From the NCBI GenBank assembly GCA_016124655.1, contig WGNI01000002.1:310001-374000 (forward strand): a stretch of 64,000 nucleotides of DNA. Reading direction: 5' to 3'. The DNA comes from Alphaproteobacteria bacterium (GTDB taxonomy: Bacteria > Pseudomonadota > Alphaproteobacteria > Caulobacterales > Aquidulcibacteraceae). The notes beneath the pieces are model-generated. The model saw only the letters and a program-made list of their open reading frames with translations. It ran no database searches and was not told the DNA's origin. Positions within the stretch are counted from its first letter, which is position 1. Each line of letters begins with the position of its first letter. Of the stretch, positions 42,521 to 52,645 are shown piece after piece. The position numbers and the translations under genes are program-made.

Positions 42521-45500
42521 AAGACCGTTCTATGCACGACGACGACAGCGCAGCGGATGTGCGCCGCTACCAGCAAGAGCGCGCGCGCCTGGAGGCGCAC
42601 GGGCTCTATCGCCGCGAGGACGAACGCGACGCGTGCGGCGTCGGCCTTATCGTCGCGATCGACGGGAAGCCGCGGCGCGATGTCGTGACCATGGCTCTGA
42701 CGGCGCTGAAGGCGCTGTGGCACCGCGGCGCGGTGGACGCCGACGGCAAGACGGGCGACGGCGCGGGCATTCTCATCGATGCGCCGCAAGATTTCTTCCG
42801 CGAGGTCGTTGCGCGCACCGGCCATGCGCCGCAGCCGGGACCAATCTTTGTAGGGCAGGTGTTTCTGCCGCGCACGGATTTCGCGGCGCAGGAGCGCGCG
42901 CGCGCGATCGTGGAATCGGAAGTGCTGCGCTCGGGCTTCGTGCTTTACGGTTGGCGCCAGGTGCCGGTCGATATCTCCACGATTGGCGACAAAGCGATCG
43001 CCACGCGTCCAGAGATCGAGCAGGTGCTGTTCCATGACCCGTTGGGGCGCGATGAAGAAACGGTCGACCGGGACTTGTTCCTGTGCCGGCGGCGCATCGA
43101 AAAGCGCGCGCTTGGGCAGAACATTTCAGAGCTGTATGTGTGTTCGCTGTCGGCGCAGACGCTGGTCTATAAGGGGATGTTTCTCGCCGAACAGATCGAT
43201 GCGTTCTATCCCGACTTGAAGGACGATCGCTTTGTTTCGTCCGTGGCGATCTATCACCAGCGCTATTCCACCAACACGTTCCCCGAATGGCGGCTGGCGC
43301 AACCTTTCCGCATGCTCGCGCACAATGGCGAAATCAACACGCTCAAGGGCAACGTGAATTGGATGAAGAGCCATGAAATCCGCATGGCTTCGGATGCGTT
43401 CGGCCGTGCGCAGGAAGACGTGAAGCCGATCATCCAACCGGATTGTTCGGATTCTTCAGCGCTCGACAACGTGTTCGAAGTGCTGGTGCGCGCGGGCCGC
43501 ACCGCGCCGATGGCGAAGGCGCTGCTTGTGCCCGAGGCCTGGGCGAAGGCGCACACGATGGATCCGCGCCATCGCGCGCTTTATGCGTATTGCAACGCGG
43601 TGATGGAGCCATGGGACGGACCGGCGGCGCTGGCGATGTTCGACGGGCGCTGGGCGGTGGCCGGGCTTGACCGCAACGGTCTGCGCCCGATGCGCTATGC
43701 GATCACGCGCGACGGCGTTTTGGTTGTGGGCTCCGAGACTGGCATGTGCGCGTTGGAAGACACCGCCGTCATCGAACGCGGACGCATCGGCGCTGGCCGC
43801 ATGATCGGCGTCGATACGCACGAAGGCGTGCTCTACCGGCACAACGAGATCGTCGATCTTCTCGCGGATGCGCACCCATACGAACAATGGCTGGAAAATG
43901 TCATCGATCTCGACGAGGCTCTGAAAGGCGACGAACCACGGCTTTACAATTCGCGCGAGGAATTGCTGCGTCGGCAATACGCCGCGGGCCTCACGCTTGA
44001 AGACATGGAGCTGTTGCTCGCGCCGATGATGGAGGACGGCAAGGAAGCCGTCGGCTCCATGGGCGATGACACGCCGCTGGCAGTGCTCTCCGAGTCCTAT
44101 CGCCCGCTGTCGCATTACTTCCGGCAGAACTTCAGCCAGGTCACTAACCCGCCGATCGATCCGCTGCGCGAAGAGCGGGTGATGAGCCTGACGACGCGGT
44201 TTAAGAATCTCGGCAATATCCTGGCGCAGGATTCTACGCAGACAAACGTGTTTGCGCTGCGCTCGCCCGTGATCACCAATGGCATGTATGCGCGCATGAT
44301 CGCGCAGCTGGATGAGGCGGTGTCCATTGTCGACTGCACGTTCGATGCGCCCGATGGCGACAGCCAACACGGCGCAACGCTGCGCCGGGCGATGGATGAC
44401 ATTCGGCGTCAGGCGGAAGAAGCGGTGTTATCGGGCCGTACGCATGTCGTTCTGACCGATGAACGCCAAGGTCCTGGCCGGGTGGCGTGCCCGATGGTGC
44501 TGGCTGCATCTGGCGTGCACGCGCATCTCGTTGCGCAGGGCCTGCGCTCATATTGTTCGATCTCAGTGCGTTCGGCGGAATGCCTCGACACGCATGCGTT
44601 CGCGGTGCTGATCGGATGCGGGGCGACGACGGTTAATCCGTATCTTGCGCTTGAGTCCGTGGCGGACCGCGTGGCGCGCGGGATCGGCGGCGTGCAGAGC
44701 GTTGAGGTCGCTGTGCAGAACTATCGCGCCGCGGTGGAGGCGGGCCTCTACAAGATCATGTCCAAGATGGGCATCTCGGTGGTCTCGTCGTATCGCGGCG
44801 GATTGAATTTCGAAGCGATCGGGTTGTCGCGCGCGCTGGTGGACGAATTCTTTCCCGGGCTGACCAGCCGCATTTCCGGCATCGGCCTCTCCGGCATCGC
44901 GCAGGAAGCGTCGGAGCAGAATGCGCGCGCGTTCAACGAGCAGGTTCTGGCGCTGCCCGTTGGCGGGCTCTATCGCGTGCGGTCGCGCGGCGAACGCCAT
45001 GCGCTGGAAGCGCGGCACATTCATAAGTTGCAGCTTGCCTGCGATACCGGCTCGTACGAAGCCTACAAGGCATATGCGGATGAGGTGCGCGAACGCCGGC
45101 TGGCGGAGCCGATCCAGCTGCGCGATCTGTTGGAGATACGGGAAAACACCGACGCCATCGGCATACACGAAGTCGAAAGCGTCAATGAAATCCGCAAGCG
45201 GTTCGTGACGCCGGGCATGAGCCTCGGCGCGTTGTCGCCGGAAGCGCACGGCACGCTGAACATTGCGATGAACCGGATCGGCGCGAAGTCGGTGTCCGGC
45301 GAAGGCGGGGAATCGCCGGACCGCTACAAGCCGTTGCCGAATGGCGACAACGCCAATTCCGCGGTGAAGCAGATCGCGTCGGGACGGTTCGGCGTCACGG
45401 CGGAATATCTCAATCAATGCCGTGAGATTGAAATCAAGGTCGCGCAGGGCGCCAAGCCCGGCGAAGGCGGGCAGCTGCCAGGCTTTAAAGTCACCGAGCT

Positions 45501-47082
45501 GATCGCGCGGCTGCGTCACGCCACGCCCGGCGTGATGCTGATCTCGCCGCCGCCGCACCACGATATCTATTCCATCGAGGATCTGGCGCAGCTGATCTAT
45601 GATCTGAAGCAGATCAACCCGACCGCCAAAGTGTGCGTGAAGCTGGTCGCGCAGTCGGGCATCGGCGCGGTCGCGGCTGGCGTCGCAAAGGCGAAGGCCG
45701 ATGTGATCTTGATCTCCGGCAATGTCGGCGGCACCGGCGCGAGCCCGCAGACGTCGATAAAATATGCGGGCATTCCGTGGGAAATGGGTTTGGCGGAAGC
45801 GCATCAAGTGCTGACGCTGAACAATCTGCGCCACCGCGTGCGGCTGCGCACGGATGGCGGATTGCGCACGGGCCGGGACATCGTGGTTGCAGCGTTGCTT
45901 GGCGCGGAGGAGTTCGGCATCGGCACAGCTTCGCTGGTGGCGATGGGTTGCCTGATGGTGCGCCAGTGTCATTCCAATACGTGCCCCGTGGGCGTGTGCG
46001 TGCAGGATGAGCGGTTGCGCGAGAAATTCACCGGCACGCCGGAGAAAGTCGTCAATCTGATGACGTTCATCGCCACGGAAGTGCGTGCGCTGTTGTCCGA
46101 TATCGGGTTCCGTAGCCTGGATGAAATCATCGGGCGCACGGACCTCTTGGAGCAAATCAGCCGCGGCGCGGAACATCTCGATGATCTCGATCTCAATCCA
46201 TTGCTCGTGCGCGTCGACAGTCCTCATCCGCCGCGCTGCATGATTTCAGGACGCAACGAGGTAGAGGACACGCTTGATGCGCACATGTTGCGCGACGGCG
46301 CGGCGTTCTTCGAGCGCGGCGAAAAACTGCAGCTCGATTACAGCGTGCGCAACACGCAGCGCGCGATCGGCGCGCGTGCGTCTTCTGTTGTCGTGCGAAC
46401 ATTCGGCATGCATGCGCTGCCGGAGCGGCGCCTGTATGTGCGCTTGACGGGCTCTGCGGGCCAATCGCTGGGCGCGTTCATGGCGCAAGGCATTGCCATC
46501 GAAGTGACCGGCGATGCGAACGATTATGTCGGCAAGGGACTTTCGGGCGGACTGATCGCGCTGAGACCCGCTGCGTCTGGTTCTGCGCGCGCGCGCGACA
46601 ACGCCATCATCGGCAATACGTGTCTTTACGGAGCGACCAGCGGAAAGCTGTTCGCGGCGGGGCTCGCGGGCGAACGTTTCGCAGTGCGCAATTCCGGCGC
46701 CTCCGCGGTAGTAGAAGGCTGCGGCGCAAACGGATGCGAATACATGACGGGCGGCGCGGTCGTGATCCTCGGCCCGGTGGACGCCAATTTCGGCGCCGGC
46801 ATGACCGGCGGCATTGCCTTTGTTTATGACCCCGAAGCGCACTTCGCCGACAACGCCAATCCGGACACGATCGTTTGGGCGCCGGTGCAGGCTGCGTATT
46901 GGGACGCGATGCTGCGCGGAATGGTCGAAGAGCATTACGCCAACACGCAATCGGCGCTTGCCGCTGAACTCTTGGGAGATTGGGGCGCCGCGCTCAGAGA
47001 CTTTGTCCAGATCACGCCCAAAGAATTGCTGAACCGGCTGCCGCACCCGCTTTCGGACGCCGACGTGGTCGCTGCGCAATAA
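42517..47082 (+). CDS. gltB: Glutamate synthase (NADPH) large subunit
   Basis: Makes two glutamates from glutamine and 2-oxoglutarate. 1521 residues, normal length. The class II amidotransferase nucleophile is Cys40 (DACGVGLIVAIDG), so a propeptide of about 39 residues must be removed. The FMN synthase part contains GEGGQLPGFKVTELIARLRH, and the 3Fe-4S cluster Cys1145, Cys1151 and Cys1156 in CLMVRQCHSNTC. The C-terminal beta-helix has the glycine-rich GXGXG repeats (YVGKGLSGG, GANGCEYMTGG). Translation is coupled to gltD. Confidence 0.97.
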   Translation: MKDRSMHDDDSAADVRRYQQERARLEAHGLYRREDERDACGVGLIVAIDGKPRRDVVTMALTALKALWHRGAVDADGKTGDGAGILIDAPQDFFREVVARTGHAPQPGPIFVGQVFLPRTDFAAQERARAIVESEVLRSGFVLYGWRQVPVDISTIGDKAIATRPEIEQVLFHDPLGRDEETVDRDLFLCRRRIEKRALGQNISELYVCSLSAQTLVYKGMFLAEQIDAFYPDLKDDRFVSSVAIYHQRYSTNTFPEWRLAQPFRMLAHNGEINTLKGNVNWMKSHEIRMASDAFGRAQEDVKPIIQPDCSDSSALDNVFEVLVRAGRTAPMAKALLVPEAWAKAHTMDPRHRALYAYCNAVMEPWDGPAALAMFDGRWAVAGLDRNGLRPMRYAITRDGVLVVGSETGMCALEDTAVIERGRIGAGRMIGVDTHEGVLYRHNEIVDLLADAHPYEQWLENVIDLDEALKGDEPRLYNSREELLRRQYAAGLTLEDMELLLAPMMEDGKEAVGSMGDDTPLAVLSESYRPLSHYFRQNFSQVTNPPIDPLREERVMSLTTRFKNLGNILAQDSTQTNVFALRSPVITNGMYARMIAQLDEAVSIVDCTFDAPDGDSQHGATLRRAMDDIRRQAEEAVLSGRTHVVLTDERQGPGRVACPMVLAASGVHAHLVAQGLRSYCSISVRSAECLDTHAFAVLIGCGATTVNPYLALESVADRVARGIGGVQSVEVAVQNYRAAVEAGLYKIMSKMGISVVSSYRGGLNFEAIGLSRALVDEFFPGLTSRISGIGLSGIAQEASEQNARAFNEQVLALPVGGLYRVRSRGERHALEARHIHKLQLACDTGSYEAYKAYADEVRERRLAEPIQLRDLLEIRENTDAIGIHEVESVNEIRKRFVTPGMSLGALSPEAHGTLNIAMNRIGAKSVSGEGGESPDRYKPLPNGDNANSAVKQIASGRFGVTAEYLNQCREIEIKVAQGAKPGEGGQLPGFKVTELIARLRHATPGVMLISPPPHHDIYSIEDLAQLIYDLKQINPTAKVCVKLVAQSGIGAVAAGVAKAKADVILISGNVGGTGASPQTSIKYAGIPWEMGLAEAHQVLTLNNLRHRVRLRTDGGLRTGRDIVVAALLGAEEFGIGTASLVAMGCLMVRQCHSNTCPVGVCVQDERLREKFTGTPEKVVNLMTFIATEVRALLSDIGFRSLDEIIGRTDLLEQISRGAEHLDDLDLNPLLVRVDSPHPPRCMISGRNEVEDTLDAHMLRDGAAFFERGEKLQLDYSVRNTQRAIGARASSVVVRTFGMHALPERRLYVRLTGSAGQSLGAFMAQGIAIEVTGDANDYVGKGLSGGLIALRPAASGSARARDNAIIGNTCLYGATSGKLFAAGLAGERFAVRNSGASAVVEGCGANGCEYMTGGAVVILGPVDANFGAGMTGGIAFVYDPEAHFADNANPDTIVWAPVQAAYWDAMLRGMVEEHYANTQSALAAELLGDWGAALRDFVQITPKELLNRLPHPLSDADVVAAQ

Positions 47083-47122
47083 GCCGCTTGACGGCGCGCG
47101 GGGATCGGGTCATTTGGGCGTG

Positions 47123-47524
47123 ATGTTACAACATAACACACCCGGTTCCGGCTCGGCCGCGCGTCTGACGCACGGTCTGCATGCCGCGGTCGTGGCGCTG
47201 CACGCCCTTTGCTGCGGCGCGCCGATCGCGGTGATGCTCTTGGCTGCCGGGCTCGGCGCCGGCACGGGCATCCTGGCCGCCCAGGGATGGGTTGGGCAGG
47301 CGCACGCCGCGCTGCATGGCCATGAGGGGCTCGTGCTTGCGGTGTCGGCGGTGCTTGTGACGCTTGGGGGGATCGCTGAGTTTCAGATCCGCAAAAAGCA
47401 TCGCCTGCGCGGCGCGCCGGTGCTGTTCGCCGTGTCGGTGGCGTGCCTGCTGCTCAATGTCAGCCTCGTCGCTGCGCACCGCATGGAAGCGCCCGCGGCG
47501 ATCGCCGTTCAGCACGCGGTCTGA
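47123..47524 (+). CDS. Small membrane protein, MerC-like
   Basis: A 133-residue protein with three hydrophobic segments. Near the N-terminus LHALCCGAPIAVMLLAAGLG carries adjacent cysteines at the start of a helix, as in MerC-like membrane proteins, but the second cysteine pair of true MerC is missing. Start uncertain: ATG 47123 or TTG 47114, no good ribosome-binding site. Convergent with the RND permease, three bases between stop codons. Function unknown. Confidence 0.6.
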   Translation: MLQHNTPGSGSAARLTHGLHAAVVALHALCCGAPIAVMLLAAGLGAGTGILAAQGWVGQAHAALHGHEGLVLAVSAVLVTLGGIAEFQIRKKHRLRGAPVLFAVSVACLLLNVSLVAAHRMEAPAAIAVQHAV

Positions 47525-47527
47525 CGA

Positions 47528-50500
47528 TTACTCCGCCGGGTGGGTTTGAGCCCGCTCGCCGCGCGTGGTCAGCCGGCCGGCAAGCGGCGCGATGGTGCGC
47601 TCGAGCCGATCGATCAGCACAAACATGGCGGGCACGAACACCAGGCTGAGCAGCGTCGACAAAAGCAGGCCGCCGATCACGGCAACGCCCATGCCCTGAC
47701 GCAACGAGCCGTCGACGCCCCAACCGGCGGCGGCGGGGATCATGCCGCCCGACATCGCCAGCGTCGTCATGATGATCGGACGCGAGCGTTTCATGCCGGC
47801 GTCCATCAGCGCCTTGTTGCGGCTGACGCCGGCGTGCATCTGCTCCACAGCGAAGTCGACGAGCAGAATGGAGTTCTTCGTGACCAGGCCCATCAGCATG
47901 AGAAGGCCGATCAACGCGAACAGAGAGAGCGGCTGATTGGTCAGCATCAGGCCCGCAAACGCGCCGCCGATTGATAGCGGCAACGCCGTCATGATGGTGA
48001 TCGGCTGGAAGAAGTCGCGGAACAAGAGCACCAGCACGCCGTAGATCAGGATGATGCCCCACAGCATGGCGGTTCCGAAATTCTGGAACATTTCCTGCGC
48101 GTTTTCGGTGTCGCCGCTCGGCACCAGACGCACGCCGGGCGGCGGGCTGCGCGCTTCCGGCAGCGAGAGCACGGCGCGCTGCGATTCACTCAACACGCCG
48201 GACGTCACATTGGCGGAAACGGTGACCGCGCGTTCGCGGTCGCGGCGTTCGATGGCCGCCTGACCCAGGGCGAAATCGACATCAGCGACGGCGTCGAGCC
48301 GCACCGGCGCGCCGTTTGAGGATTGCACCGGAAGCGCGCGCAAAGCGCCGAGATCGGTGCGCTGGTCAGGCCGGATCAAGACTCGAATGGGCACCTGGCG
48401 ATCGGCGAGATCGAACTTCGCAAGGTTCTGGTCGACGTCGCCGCTGGTGGCGATGCGGACGGCGGATGCGATGTTGGCGGAGGACACGCCGAGCCTGGCG
48501 GCGTCTTCATTGCGTGGGTGGATTACGATTTCGGGGCGCTGCATCGCCGCTGACGAGCGCACGTCCGCGAGCGACGAGACATTGCGCATCGAGGCCACAA
48601 GCGCGTCGGCGGCGCGGTTTACCGCCGCGGGATCCTGGCCGACAAATTGGACCGTGATGTCCGCGCCGGATTCGCCGCCCTGAAAATTGATGAAGGAGCT
48701 GCGGTAGTCCGGAAACTCGGCCAGGACGGGCCGCATCTGTTGCTGGATTTCATACGATGACAGCCGGCGCTCATCGCGCGGCACGAGCTGAATATAGATG
48801 AGGCCAGAGGTCGCCGCGCCATCGGAGCCGTTCACGTCAGTGTAGATGCCTTCCACCTCAACGCGGTCGGACAGGCGCAGCGCCATGGCCTGAAACACGC
48901 GATCGGCTTCCAGAAGCGGCGTGCCGGGCGGCACTTCGACATTTGCGCGCACGGTGCCGTTGTCGAGGCGCGGGATGGTCACGAACGGCACCTGCATCGC
49001 CATCACCAGCGACAGCGCGAACACGGCGACGCCGCTCATCACCGTGACCCAGGGCCGGCGAATGGCCCAGCCCAGAATGGCGCGGTAGGTGTCGGTGAGC
49101 AGGCCTGGCTTTTCTTCGTGCGTGTGCGGTTTCAGGAAGAAGGCGGCGAGCATTGGCGTGATCAGCCGCGCGACAAGCAGCGAGAAGAACGCCGCAATCG
49201 CCACGGTCAGGCCGAATTCCTTGAAGAACTGGCCCATTTCTCCGGTCATGAAGCTGACAGGCACGAACACGGCGATGATTGTGGCGGTCGTTGCGACGAC
49301 GGCGAGGCCGATTTCGTCGGCGGCCTCGAGCGCGGCTTCGTAGGGTCCTTTGCCCATGCGCATGTGACGCACGATGTTTTCGATCTCCACGATCGCATCG
49401 TCGACGAGCACGCCCGACACCAGCGCAAGCGCGATGAGCGTGATCATGTTCAAGGTGAAGTCGAGCGGTTCGATGGCCGCGAAGGTGGGGATCACCGAAA
49501 GCGGGATCGCCATGGCGGCGATGATGGTGGCGCGCCAGTCGCGCAGAATGAAGAACACCACAAGGCAGGCCAGCAGCGCGCCCTCAAATAACGCGGCCAG
49601 CGAGCTTTCGTGCATGCCTTTGACGAATTCGACCGGCGTGCCGATCAGGCGAAACTCGAGACGCTCATCGGCCTCCTTCATCGCCTCCAGCTTGGCTTCG
49701 ATCGCATCGAAGACGTCGACTTCGCTGGAGCCCTTGGCGCGGAGAATGAGAAACCCGACGACGGGCTGCCCATTGTAGCGGGAGATGGAGGAGAGCTCCG
49801 AGGCGCTGTCGCGCACGACGCCCAGATCGGCAAGGCGCACGGCGCCGCCATCGGCGGTGCGGATCCGCGTTTCCGCCAACTCCTCCACCGACACGGCGCC
49901 GCCGAGCGTGCGGATGGATTGGGCTTGGCCTCCAACTTCGGCTTGTCCGCCGGGAAGGTCGGCGTTCAAGGCGCGCAGTTGCGCGCTCACCTGGTCTGCG
50001 GACACGCCGTACGCGTTCAATCGCGCGGGATCGATCTCGACACGAATTTCCCGATCGACGCCGCCGAGACGCTGCAGCTGGCTGACGCCTGGCACGGACA
50101 GCAATTCGCGCTGCAATTCATTATCGATGAACCAGGAAATATCCTGTGGCGTGTCGCCGGACCGCTCCACCGCGAAATAGGCGACGGGCTCGGCCGCCGC
50201 TTCAAGCCGGGTGATGACGGGTTCAGTGATGTCGCCGGGCAAATCCTGACGGATGCGTTGCAGCGCATCGCGTGCATCATCAACGGCGCGGCCGAGATCG
50301 GCGTTGGATTCCAATTCGACAAACGTCGTCGATACGCCCGAAGTGATGTTCGTCGTCGCGCGCTTGACGCCTTCGACCACTGACAGCGCGGCTTCGACGC
50401 GCTGCGCGATCGTCGTCTCCATGTCTTCCGGCGATGCGCCGGGTTGGGCGACGGTCACCTGGAAGGCGCCGAATTCGATGTTCGGCAATTGGTTGACGGG

Positions 50501-50602
50501 CAGACGGAAATACGCGGTGAGCCCGGCGAACACGAGCGCCAGAATGAGCACGATCGGCGGGATCGGGTTGCGGATCGCGCCGGCGGAGATGTTCATCGCC
50601 AT
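47528..50602 (-). CDS. RND-family efflux permease (HAE1/AcrB type)
   Basis: Inner-membrane proton-driven pump subunit of 1024 residues, with two repeats of six helices and large periplasmic loops. The proton-relay pair is present in [18 protein letters not shown], and the second half has [19 protein letters not shown]. It begins [20 protein letters not shown] and has the pore-domain [19 protein letters not shown]. It lies 15 bases after the adaptor gene in the same operon. Likely substrates are drugs, solvents or bile-like compounds. Confidence 0.95.
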   Translation of the reverse strand: MAMNISAGAIRNPIPPIVLILALVFAGLTAYFRLPVNQLPNIEFGAFQVTVAQPGASPEDMETTIAQRVEAALSVVEGVKRATTNITSGVSTTFVELESNADLGRAVDDARDALQRIRQDLPGDITEPVITRLEAAAEPVAYFAVERSGDTPQDISWFIDNELQRELLSVPGVSQLQRLGGVDREIRVEIDPARLNAYGVSADQVSAQLRALNADLPGGQAEVGGQAQSIRTLGGAVSVEELAETRIRTADGGAVRLADLGVVRDSASELSSISRYNGQPVVGFLILRAKGSSEVDVFDAIEAKLEAMKEADERLEFRLIGTPVEFVKGMHESSLAALFEGALLACLVVFFILRDWRATIIAAMAIPLSVIPTFAAIEPLDFTLNMITLIALALVSGVLVDDAIVEIENIVRHMRMGKGPYEAALEAADEIGLAVVATTATIIAVFVPVSFMTGEMGQFFKEFGLTVAIAAFFSLLVARLITPMLAAFFLKPHTHEEKPGLLTDTYRAILGWAIRRPWVTVMSGVAVFALSLVMAMQVPFVTIPRLDNGTVRANVEVPPGTPLLEADRVFQAMALRLSDRVEVEGIYTDVNGSDGAATSGLIYIQLVPRDERRLSSYEIQQQMRPVLAEFPDYRSSFINFQGGESGADITVQFVGQDPAAVNRAADALVASMRNVSSLADVRSSAAMQRPEIVIHPRNEDAARLGVSSANIASAVRIATSGDVDQNLAKFDLADRQVPIRVLIRPDQRTDLGALRALPVQSSNGAPVRLDAVADVDFALGQAAIERRDRERAVTVSANVTSGVLSESQRAVLSLPEARSPPPGVRLVPSGDTENAQEMFQNFGTAMLWGIILIYGVLVLLFRDFFQPITIMTALPLSIGGAFAGLMLTNQPLSLFALIGLLMLMGLVTKNSILLVDFAVEQMHAGVSRNKALMDAGMKRSRPIIMTTLAMSGGMIPAAAGWGVDGSLRQGMGVAVIGGLLLSTLLSLVFVPAMFVLIDRLERTIAPLAGRLTTRGERAQTHPAE

Positions 50603-50617
50603 GCTGGTCTCGCGCCG

Positions 50618-51835
50618 TCAGGCCGCACGGCCGCGCAAGCTGTCGCTTGCGGCGCGCTCTCGCGTGGGCGGTTCGACGGGCCGAACTTCGTCGCCGTCCT
50701 GGATAAAGGCGGCGCCCGGTCCGGCAATGCGCGCGCCGACTTCGAGGCCCTGGCGAATTTCGACCATGCCGTCCTGACGCGCGCCGAGCAGCACTGGCGT
50801 GCGGCGCGCGCGATTGTTCTGATCGAGTTCATACACGAACGGCTCGCCGTTGGCGTACAGGATGGAATCCTGCGGCGCGGCGACGCCTTCGCGGGCCTCC
50901 AGCACCGCTGCGCCGCGCAGATACATGCCGGCGCGTACTTTGGTGTCGCGCGGCAACGTGAACAGGACTTCGCCCGTGCGCGTCCGCTCATCGATCGAAG
51001 CCGCGCCGCGGCTCATGCGGCCGGTGACTTCTGAGCCGTCGGCGAGGCGGAACGTCGCGTCCTGGCCGACGCGCAACGCCAAAATATCGGCCTCGGCGAT
51101 CTCGGCGGCCACTTCGAGGCGATTGTCGCCGGCGATGCGAAACAGAACCTGGCCATCCACCGGCCGGCCGACTTCCACCGTGCGATCGATGATCAGGCCG
51201 CCTGCCGGCGCGCGGATAAACCCGCCCTGCAGGCGCGCGTTCACCTCCGCAAGCTGCGCTTGGGCGGCGGCAAGGCGTGCATCGGCTGCTTCGGCGGCAG
51301 CGCGGCGGCTTTCGATCTGCTCCGCCGACAGCGCCCCGGAATCGCGGATGGAGTTGGCGCGCTCATATTCATCGCGGGCGCGGACCGCGGATGCGCGCGC
51401 TTCAGCGACCGTGGCTTGGGCTGCGCGCGACTGGGCGGCTGACACGGCCTGGTCGAGTCTTGCGAGCGGTTGGCCCGCGCGAACGGTCTGGCCCTCGTCG
51501 GCAAGAATTTCTAGCACGCGCACGCCGCTTGCCGGAGCGTAGACGTGGATGTCGTTCACCGGCCGGGCCACGCCGGACAAGAGCACTTCCGGCGAGAATG
51601 ACATCGTTTTCGCTTCAACCGCAGTGACTGCTAGGCGTGGATCGATTGCAGTCGCGTCGGCGGGCGAAGGGCGATGTGTGATTGCGTACAGACCTCCAGC
51701 CGCGACCACGAGGACGCCGCCCACGATCATGGCGAAGCGGCGGCGGCGCGCCTTTTGGGCGGCGTCGTCGATCGGCGCATCCACGGTCGCCGTTTCGTTT
51801 TCAGCCAGGTCCTCTGGCCGGAATGGTGCGTTCAT
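50618..51835 (-). CDS. RND efflux periplasmic adaptor (MFP/HlyD family)
   Basis: Links the permease to an outer-membrane channel. 405 residues. One membrane anchor (RRRRFAMIVGGVLVVAAGGLY), then a barrel-sandwich lipoyl part (VYAPASGVRVLEILADEGQ, GGFIRAPAGGLIIDRTVEVG) flanking an Ala/Glu-rich coiled coil (about 140-200). ATG at 51835 chosen; upstream frame is non-coding in character. It is transcribed before the permease and after, or with, the TetR gene. Confidence 0.93.
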   Translation of the reverse strand: MNAPFRPEDLAENETATVDAPIDDAAQKARRRRFAMIVGGVLVVAAGGLYAITHRPSPADATAIDPRLAVTAVEAKTMSFSPEVLLSGVARPVNDIHVYAPASGVRVLEILADEGQTVRAGQPLARLDQAVSAAQSRAAQATVAEARASAVRARDEYERANSIRDSGALSAEQIESRRAAAEAADARLAAAQAQLAEVNARLQGGFIRAPAGGLIIDRTVEVGRPVDGQVLFRIAGDNRLEVAAEIAEADILALRVGQDATFRLADGSEVTGRMSRGAASIDERTRTGEVLFTLPRDTKVRAGMYLRGAAVLEAREGVAAPQDSILYANGEPFVYELDQNNRARRTPVLLGARQDGMVEIRQGLEVGARIAGPGAAFIQDGDEVRPVEPPTRERAASDSLRGRAA

Positions 51836-51899
51836 GCTGCGCCCCCTCGCGTCGCGCGTGCGCATCGAGAAAAATTTTGCAGGTGCGAAATAGCAGGCT

Positions 51900-52502
51900 T
51901 CATGGCGTGGCCGCCAGATACCGTTTCGCAACGCTCTTGAACCGGTCCGTGAGTGCGACGCTTGATATACGCTTGGAGATGGCGTGGCGGATGCCGAGCC
52001 CTTCAATCATAGCGAACAGCGTCTCAGCAGCGAGATCGGGATCGAGTGCGGGATCGATCTCGCCGCGCGTCTGGGCTGCTTCGATGGCCGCGGCCAGGCG
52101 CTGGCGGCTGGCGTGATCGATCTCAGCTAGGCGTTGGGACAAGAGCGGGTCGCGGCCGGCTTCAGCCAGCACGTCGCAGATGAGCGGGCCGTCGCCGGCT
52201 TCGTCGAACTTCTCGAAAAACTTTCTAGAAACAATTGTTAACGCCTCGATCAGGCTGGCGCCGCGCTTCACGTCATCCAGCAGCGCTTCGGTTTCCCGGC
52301 GATTGTCCTCGGCGATGGCGGCGATGATGTCAGCCTTGGAGGGGAAATAGCGATAGAGCGCGCCGGCGCTGATGCCGGCTTCGGCGCAGATCTCCTGCAC
52401 CGTCGCCTGGTGGAAGCCGCGGCGGCGGAAGCACACCAGGGCGGCGTCCAGGATCTGGCGCCGGCGGCGGAGCGCAAGGTCGGGATCGGCGAGACGCGCC
52501 AT
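51900..52502 (-). CDS. TetR-family transcriptional repressor of the efflux genes
   Basis: A 200-residue regulator. The HTH (about 15-60) reads RQILDAALVCFRRRGFHQAT and ICAEAGISAGALYRYFPSKAD; the C-terminal ligand domain has ICDVLAEAGRDP and LFAMIEGLGIR. The start at 52502 is standard for the family. It is divergent from the NodT-type gene, and CGAACGTTCG at 52567-52576 lies between them, a typical TetR operator. It is followed by the adaptor and permease genes, so it probably represses the whole pump. Confidence 0.93.
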   Translation of the reverse strand: MARLADPDLALRRRRQILDAALVCFRRRGFHQATVQEICAEAGISAGALYRYFPSKADIIAAIAEDNRRETEALLDDVKRGASLIEALTIVSRKFFEKFDEAGDGPLICDVLAEAGRDPLLSQRLAEIDHASRQRLAAAIEAAQTRGEIDPALDPDLAAETLFAMIEGLGIRHAISKRISSVALTDRFKSVAKRYLAATP

Positions 52503-52566
52503 CTTCGCAGGTGTCCTTGATCTGGTGGAAGCGCCTTGAAAGCGCCCCTGTGCGCCGCATATAAAG

Positions 52567-52576
52567 CGAACGTTCG
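52567..52576. promoter_or_regulatory. TetR-type operator between divergent efflux genes
   Basis: CGAACGTTCG is a perfect 10-bp palindrome within AAAGCGAACGTTCGTTCTTA, the usual style of TetR-family operators (GAACG/CGTTC arms). It lies 65 bases from the tetR start and 70 bases from the NodT-type start, in an AT-richer patch likely to hold both promoters. Confidence 0.7.
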
Positions 52577-52645
52577 TTCTTAAAAAGGAAACGCAGGGCG
52601 GTTCGTCAAGGCGCGCCCCGCGATTTCTCACTGTGCGGGGCGCAA

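Noticed and set aside
44563-46227. A 554-codon minus-strand frame
   Set aside because: Antisense shadow of gltB; His/Arg-rich without domain.
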